64,000 nt of DNA. Source: Candidatus Gastranaerophilales bacterium (GTDB taxonomy: Bacteria; Cyanobacteriota; Vampirovibrionia; Gastranaerophilales; Gastranaerophilaceae). Shown piece by piece: positions 59,258 to 64,000 of this stretch. A model generated the notes under the pieces. The model saw only the letters and a program-made list of their open reading frames with translations. It was not told the DNA's origin and ran no database searches. The stretch's first letter is position 1; every line of letters starts with the position of its first letter. A program made the translations under genes and the position numbers. The stretch lies in assembly GCA_016280955.1 (NCBI GenBank), contig JAEEHV010000043.1:1-64000 (forward strand), read 5' to 3'.

Positions 59258-60379
59258 ATGAAAAAAGTTTTTATTATAACCGGAGAATACTCAGGTGATA
59301 TGCACGGCAGTAAAGTTGCCGAATTGCTAAAAAAAGAACTTCCGGACATTGTTATTGAAGGAATCGGAGGTGAAAACCTCAAAAATGCCGGAGTTAAATT
59401 ATTTTGCGACCACACAAAAATGGCAGGATTCGGGTTGAGTTTTGAAATGATTGTTAACCACCTTATGCTTGAAAAAAAAGTTGCAGATTACCTTCTTAAT
59501 GAATTTAAGCCTGACTTGGTCTTATGTATAGATTACGGTACCTTTAATTTAAGAGTTGCAAAAAGATTAAAAGGACACGGAATAAAAGTATTTCATTACA
59601 TACCTCCTCAGGTATGGGCAAGCAGAAAATGGCGGATTAAAGGTATTAAAAAATTTGTTGACAAAGTGCTTTGCATATTTCCGTTTGAAGAAGATATGTA
59701 CAAAGAGTACGGAATAGATGTTCATTACTGCGGTCATCCTCTTATAAAGCAGCTGCAGAATAAAGCAGACCGGACAGAGTTTTTTAATAAACACGGGCTT
59801 GATACAAAACGGCCGCTTGTATCCGTATTTCCCGGTTCAAGGCCGCTTGAACTGAAATTTTTGGCAAAAACATTAATTGAAGGGGCAAAACAATTACAGA
59901 AAAAACATCCTGAATTGCAATTCTGCATATCGCATGCCCCAAGTCTCAGTGATAATGTATTTGATAAATATGTAAAAGATACTGATTTTAAAATCATAAA
60001 AGGAGAAAATCAGGCTCTGCTAAGTGTGTCTGATTCATTAATACTTGCATCAGGTACCGTTGCACTGGAAGCAGCCCTGTACAAGGTCCCAATGATAATC
60101 GGTTACCGCGGCCCATGGATTTTATATTTAGCTTACTTAATGTTCAGATGTATAAAACAGGTATCTCTGCCTAATATTGTTACAGGTGAAGATATTGTTC
60201 CCGAACTTATACAGGCAAAATTTACAAAACACAATATCTGTTATGAAACTGAACGTTTGCTCTACGACAAGAAATACAGGGCAGAAGTTATTGAAAAACT
60301 TGAACATGTAAAGAACAAGCTTTCCGATAAATACTCTGCACAAGAAGTTGCAAATTGCATTGTCGATGCTTTAAAATAG
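59258..60379 (+). CDS. lpxB: Lipid-A-disaccharide synthase
   Basis: GEYSGDMHGSKVAELLKKELPDIVIEGIGGENLKNAG...YIPPQVWASRKWRIKGIKKFVDKVLCIFPFEEDMYKEYGIDVHYCGHPL. Confidence 0.96.
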   Translation: MKKVFIITGEYSGDMHGSKVAELLKKELPDIVIEGIGGENLKNAGVKLFCDHTKMAGFGLSFEMIVNHLMLEKKVADYLLNEFKPDLVLCIDYGTFNLRVAKRLKGHGIKVFHYIPPQVWASRKWRIKGIKKFVDKVLCIFPFEEDMYKEYGIDVHYCGHPLIKQLQNKADRTEFFNKHGLDTKRPLVSVFPGSRPLELKFLAKTLIEGAKQLQKKHPELQFCISHAPSLSDNVFDKYVKDTDFKIIKGENQALLSVSDSLILASGTVALEAALYKVPMIIGYRGPWILYLAYLMFRCIKQVSLPNIVTGEDIVPELIQAKFTKHNICYETERLLYDKKYRAEVIEKLEHVKNKLSDKYSAQEVANCIVDALK

Positions 60380-60381
60380 CA

Positions 60382-61296
60382 TTAAACAGATACAACGACC
60401 TGCCCGACAACTTTTCCTGCAATCGTCTTAATTCTGTTGTCATATTTTATCTGTCCCCATCCTGTACGGTTAATAATATCAAACAGGGCAAACCTGCGGG
60501 CTTCATACGAACAATCGTTAATCTTTATGATAAAAGCATTCATCTCCTGAACGTTAAGCACAACACATAAACCGCCGGCACCGACTTTTGCTATCAAATT
60601 TTTTGTTTTCTGAATAATTTCCGTATCGGTTCTGTTTTCTCCACCGAAAATATAAGGATTGGCTTTTATTGCAGAAAGTATTTGAGGATACTTCAATAAA
60701 TTTACAAAACCTTTTGCAATATTTTTTAGAGGCATACTTAATATTGGAACTCCGCATCCGTCTGTTGTCATCGGATATTTTTCCGGATCTTCCACACCGC
60801 ACATTTCATTAATTTTTTCTTTTATGGCAACCTGCAAAGGATGGTCAGGCTCGAAATATGACTCAGTGTTCCAGCCTTTTTTTATGCATATAGCAAGGTA
60901 ACCAAGATGTTTTCCGGAACAATTATTATGCAACGGAGAGGGGTTATCACCACGCACAATCATTTTATTTTGCATAGACATTGATAACGGGGCATGAACT
61001 CCGCACTTTAAATCATTTTCATCGATTTTGAATTTCTTCATGATGCTTCTGGCAACCTTCAAATGGCAGTCTTCACCTGCATGAGAGCCGCAGCAAAGTG
61101 CAAATTCTTCCGGTAATAAATCTATGTCATAATCAACAAGCAGGGTTGCCTGCAAAGGTTTTGCACAAGAACGCATAAAATACGGGGAAGTCATTTTATC
61201 ATCAGACTTTAAACCGTTAATCGGATTTAGTGATACATAATAACCCTCGTGAAATTCCTCAATTAATCCATCTCTTATGTAATCAACTTTTATCAT
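60382..61296 (-). CDS. Asparaginase, type II (COG4448-like)
   Basis: SCAKPLQATLLVDYDIDLLPEEFALCCGSHAGEDCHLKVARSIMKK...HNNCSGKHLGYLA...TDGCGVPI. Confidence 0.9.
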   Translation of the reverse strand: MIKVDYIRDGLIEEFHEGYYVSLNPINGLKSDDKMTSPYFMRSCAKPLQATLLVDYDIDLLPEEFALCCGSHAGEDCHLKVARSIMKKFKIDENDLKCGVHAPLSMSMQNKMIVRGDNPSPLHNNCSGKHLGYLAICIKKGWNTESYFEPDHPLQVAIKEKINEMCGVEDPEKYPMTTDGCGVPILSMPLKNIAKGFVNLLKYPQILSAIKANPYIFGGENRTDTEIIQKTKNLIAKVGAGGLCVVLNVQEMNAFIIKINDCSYEARRFALFDIINRTGWGQIKYDNRIKTIAGKVVGQVVVSV

Positions 61297-62057
61297 GATT
61301 CTTTGACTTCCGTCTGCTTATGGTCTTTAATGTATGTTAACACAGCATCCAGTTTTTGACGCATAATCTCATTTTCTTCTTTCAAACGAGTATTTTCTAC
61401 ACGAATATCATAGTTTTCACGTTCCAGAGCTATGTTTGGCATTTCTTTGGGATTTAGAGAAAAGCGTTTACCGGATTCTTCCTTCATAAAAATAATACTT
61501 TTAACATCAATTTCTTTTACAAATCCCATTTGAACCATCAATTCAGCAATAAATACATGCTTTCCGGAATTTTTTATTTCCTGCTGCTTGTTTAAAACTT
61601 CATCAAGCTGTTCTATTGTCATTTTCCCGGCACGAATCAGATATTCACCGGTTCTGTATTTTCCTGCAATAAAACCTGCAATTGCACTTACTATATCAGG
61701 AACTTCTTTTGAAAATAAATGAGAAGTTCTGCAAAACGTAAATGCTTTAGATACTTCCTCTAGAGATAAATTATTTTCTATTGCAATCTCAATTAATGAC
61801 ATTCCTTTTGAGCAACTGTTAAGAAATGAATATATGCTTTCATCATATCGTGATTCCTTCGTAAGAAGTTCATTTTGTCCTTTATCAGACAAAACCGGTT
61901 TATATATATGGAACAATTCACCCTCTTTAACATCCAAAAACTCATTACTCATATATGTTTTCAAATCGTTAGACAAATTAACAAATATGGTTTGTTTAAT
62001 CCATAGCGGGTATGAAATCATTTTCTCCATATAATCAATAAATAAACCTTTGCTCAT
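61293..62057 (-). CDS. Hypothetical protein with MshEN/GspE-N-like segment and C-terminal coiled coil
   Basis: GEYLIRAGKMTIEQLDEVLNKQQEIKNSGKHVFIAELMVQMGFVKEIDVKSIIF, then NIALERENYDIRVENTRLKEENEIMRQKL. Confidence 0.65.
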   Translation of the reverse strand: MSKGLFIDYMEKMISYPLWIKQTIFVNLSNDLKTYMSNEFLDVKEGELFHIYKPVLSDKGQNELLTKESRYDESIYSFLNSCSKGMSLIEIAIENNLSLEEVSKAFTFCRTSHLFSKEVPDIVSAIAGFIAGKYRTGEYLIRAGKMTIEQLDEVLNKQQEIKNSGKHVFIAELMVQMGFVKEIDVKSIIFMKEESGKRFSLNPKEMPNIALERENYDIRVENTRLKEENEIMRQKLDAVLTYIKDHKQTEVKES

Positions 62058-62147
62058 AAATTCCCCTTCTTTTATATGATGTACATATTTGAATTATATC
62101 ATAATATAGTAAATAAGTTTACTTTGTAAAGGAAGGTTTATAATTAT

Positions 62148-62594
62148 ATGGGAATGGACGGGTTTTCAATTGCGAATACCGGCATTGTGCAGGATAAGAC
62201 ATCTGCTGAAATGAGCAGCAGAGTTGAACAATCTATAGCTGCAGATCCTACAAATTCAAGCCAGCAAGTTCAGGAAGCGGCAACAAACCGGAGAGTTAAC
62301 GAAAAAGAAGAAAACGAAGAAGAAAATCAAAAACGAAAAAACCAGCAAAACGACACTTTTCAAGACGGATACGTTGAAGAAAAACAAGAAGATACTGAAT
62401 CTGAAATACATGTTGAAGATTTTGAAAACCCAGATAAAAATTTTTATGTTAAACTAAATGTAAAAGATGATATAATAGAATTATATGATAGTTCATCCGA
62501 CAGATTGGTAGAAACAATTTCCGGCGCTGAACTGGGAGAACTTGTTCAGAAACTGAACATAGCCTCCGGCATATTTGTTAACAAAAAGGTTTAA
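62148..62594 (+). CDS. FlaG-like flagellar protein
   Basis: C-term KNFYVKLNVKDDIIELYDSSSDRLVETISGAELGELVQKLNIASGIFVNKKV; followed by fliS. Confidence 0.8.
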   Translation: MGMDGFSIANTGIVQDKTSAEMSSRVEQSIAADPTNSSQQVQEAATNRRVNEKEENEEENQKRKNQQNDTFQDGYVEEKQEDTESEIHVEDFENPDKNFYVKLNVKDDIIELYDSSSDRLVETISGAELGELVQKLNIASGIFVNKKV

Positions 62595-62598
62595 AAGC

Positions 62599-63141
62599 AT
62601 GCCACCGGGAAATCCTTACGCAAAATACATAAAACAATATCAGGCAAATAACATTAACACCGCAACTCCGGAAAAGTTAATGATAATGTTGTTTGATGCT
62701 GCAATTCAATTTTTGCAAAAAGCTAAAACATCTATTGCAGAAAAAAACTTTCAGGAACGCACAACCAACATTGACGGTGCCAGAAAAATTATAAGAGAAC
62801 TTATGAGAACAATTGATTTGGAAAACGGAAATGACGTTTCAAAACAACTGTTCAAATTATATAACCGCATGGCAATGAATCTTATAAAAGCAAATGTCCA
62901 AAGGGATACCGGTAAAATTGATGAAGTTATTAATGACCTTTCAAATATAAGATGGGGCTTCCAAAAAGCTATTGAAATACAAAGTGGTGTTACGACTATA
63001 GAACAGGCTATGCAGGATCAAACAATGCAGGAGATGGCAATTCAACCGGGTACAATGCCTGAACAAGCAGCTCCGCAAGCAGACATAACTACCGCAGAAA
63101 ATAAACTTACAGCTGAAAATGGAGATAATAATGCAGGATGA
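62599..63141 (+). CDS. fliS: Flagellar export chaperone FliS
   Basis: NPYAKYIKQYQANNINTATPEKLMIMLFDAAIQFLQKAKTSI...GARKIIRELMRTIDLENGNDVSKQLFKLYNRM. Start set to MPPGNPY. Confidence 0.93.
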   Translation: MPPGNPYAKYIKQYQANNINTATPEKLMIMLFDAAIQFLQKAKTSIAEKNFQERTTNIDGARKIIRELMRTIDLENGNDVSKQLFKLYNRMAMNLIKANVQRDTGKIDEVINDLSNIRWGFQKAIEIQSGVTTIEQAMQDQTMQEMAIQPGTMPEQAAPQADITTAENKLTAENGDNNAG

Positions 63142-63508
63142 ACAGCAGTTTGAACAACTGATGATGCAATACCGACAGCTCAAAAACAGAGCTATGGATA
63201 TTTCTCGTTTAATTGACGGTGAAGATTATGATAGTGCAATAACACTCATTAAAACCCGAGAAGAAATTTTTATCAGCTGCAAATGTATAAGAAGATATCT
63301 TGAACTTACCCCTGAACAAGAACAAGAAATGAATACACTTCTGGACGAGATTAAAGTCATAGAACAAGAAAATATGAGTAAACTTGAAAAAAGCATGAGT
63401 GATGTTCAGGCAGAGCTTTTGATAACTCAAAAATCACAAAAAATTAATAATGCATACCGTAACAGAGATGAAAATGAATCGGGAAGCATGGTAAACTTAA
63501 AGGAATAA
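63131..63508 (+). CDS. FliT-like small helical protein
   Basis: Position after fliS with 11-nt overlap; helical QFEQLMMQYRQLKNRAMDISRLIDGEDYDSAITLIKTREEI. Start set to MQDEQQ. Confidence 0.6.
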   Translation: MQDEQQFEQLMMQYRQLKNRAMDISRLIDGEDYDSAITLIKTREEIFISCKCIRRYLELTPEQEQEMNTLLDEIKVIEQENMSKLEKSMSDVQAELLITQKSQKINNAYRNRDENESGSMVNLKE

Positions 63509-63626
63509 TAACATATATACCCCGTTTTGACAGTTTTACATGCCAGAAACAGCGGCTACAATTTGTCTTGCAAAAATTTATGTGCCTAACATACAGTAAT
63601 ATCAATATTTTTTCAAAAATTAATAC

Positions 63627-63654
63627 TTGCATTCTTTTAATTATCGTATATAAT
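63627..63654 (+). promoter_or_regulatory. Sigma-70-type promoter of the HU gene
   Basis: TTGCAT-N16-TATAAT upstream of SD AAGAAAGGAG and the HU start. Confidence 0.65.
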
Positions 63655-63687
63655 ACCTCATGTAATACTTAAGAAAGGAGTTTTATA

Positions 63688-63966
63688 ATGAACAAAGAAG
63701 AATTAGTTGCAGAAATCGCAAAAAAATCAAAAGTTACCCTTAAAGAAGCAAATGAAATTTTATCAGCTTTAATTGAAACAGTTGAAAAAACAGTTTCTAA
63801 AGGTAAAAAGGTTACTTTGGTAGGTTTTGGTACTTGGGAACCTCGTAAGAGAGCTGCCAGAAATGGCAGAAATCCTCAAACAGGCAAAGCTATCAAGATT
63901 CCTGCTAAGACTGTTCCGGTATTTTCTGCAGGTAAAAAATTCAAAGAAGTTGTTAACGGCAAATAA
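63688..63966 (+). CDS. HU family DNA-binding protein
   Basis: MNKEELVAEIAKKSKVTLKEANEILSALIETVEKTVSKGKKVTLVGFGTWEPRKRAARNGRNPQTGKAIKIPAKTVPVFSAGKKFKEVV. Confidence 0.98.
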   Translation: MNKEELVAEIAKKSKVTLKEANEILSALIETVEKTVSKGKKVTLVGFGTWEPRKRAARNGRNPQTGKAIKIPAKTVPVFSAGKKFKEVVNGK

Positions 63967-64000
63967 TTAACGGCTTAAGTATAATTTTGCGGCGGTTCAA

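Overview
This is a low-GC, gene-dense bacterial chromosome segment. My inference is that it comes from the non-photosynthetic, flagellated Gastranaerophilales/Melainabacteria (Vampirovibrionia) lineage. The inference rests on cyanobacterial-type proteins (DUF4330, DUF1822-like, tail-less SSB, SKI2-like helicase), a diderm lipid A/LPS set, flagellar genes, and many lineage-type hypothetical proteins with short N-terminal '..INxxxxFK..' segments. Flagellar genes lie at both ends: flagellin x2 and fliL-fliM-fliN on the left, flaG-fliS-fliT-like on the right. Housekeeping genes include gatA, ribD, pheT, ligA, dgt, rpmE, rnpA, ssb, lpxI, lpxB, hldE-type kinase and HU. No tRNA, rRNA, CRISPR array or transposon was recognised. 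The most interesting items are: (1) two tandem sigma-28 promoters, one an exact TAAAGTTT-N11-GCCGATAA and the other one base off, each in front of a small gene of unknown function; one of those is a 41-aa ORF missing from the ORF track. (2) A cobalamin riboswitch in front of a two-gene operon of unknown function. (3) A three-gene operon that looks like a membrane-spanning regulatory system: a DUF1822-like/TM/TonB-C-like protein, an acidic protein ending in a sigma-4-like HTH, and a triple zinc-ribbon STAND-type ATPase with helical repeats. (4) A HerA-like pseudo-ATPase joined by a ~450-aa acidic linker to a UvrD/PcrA-type Tudor-like tail. (5) A sharp gene-conversion-like tract between the tandem flagellin genes.
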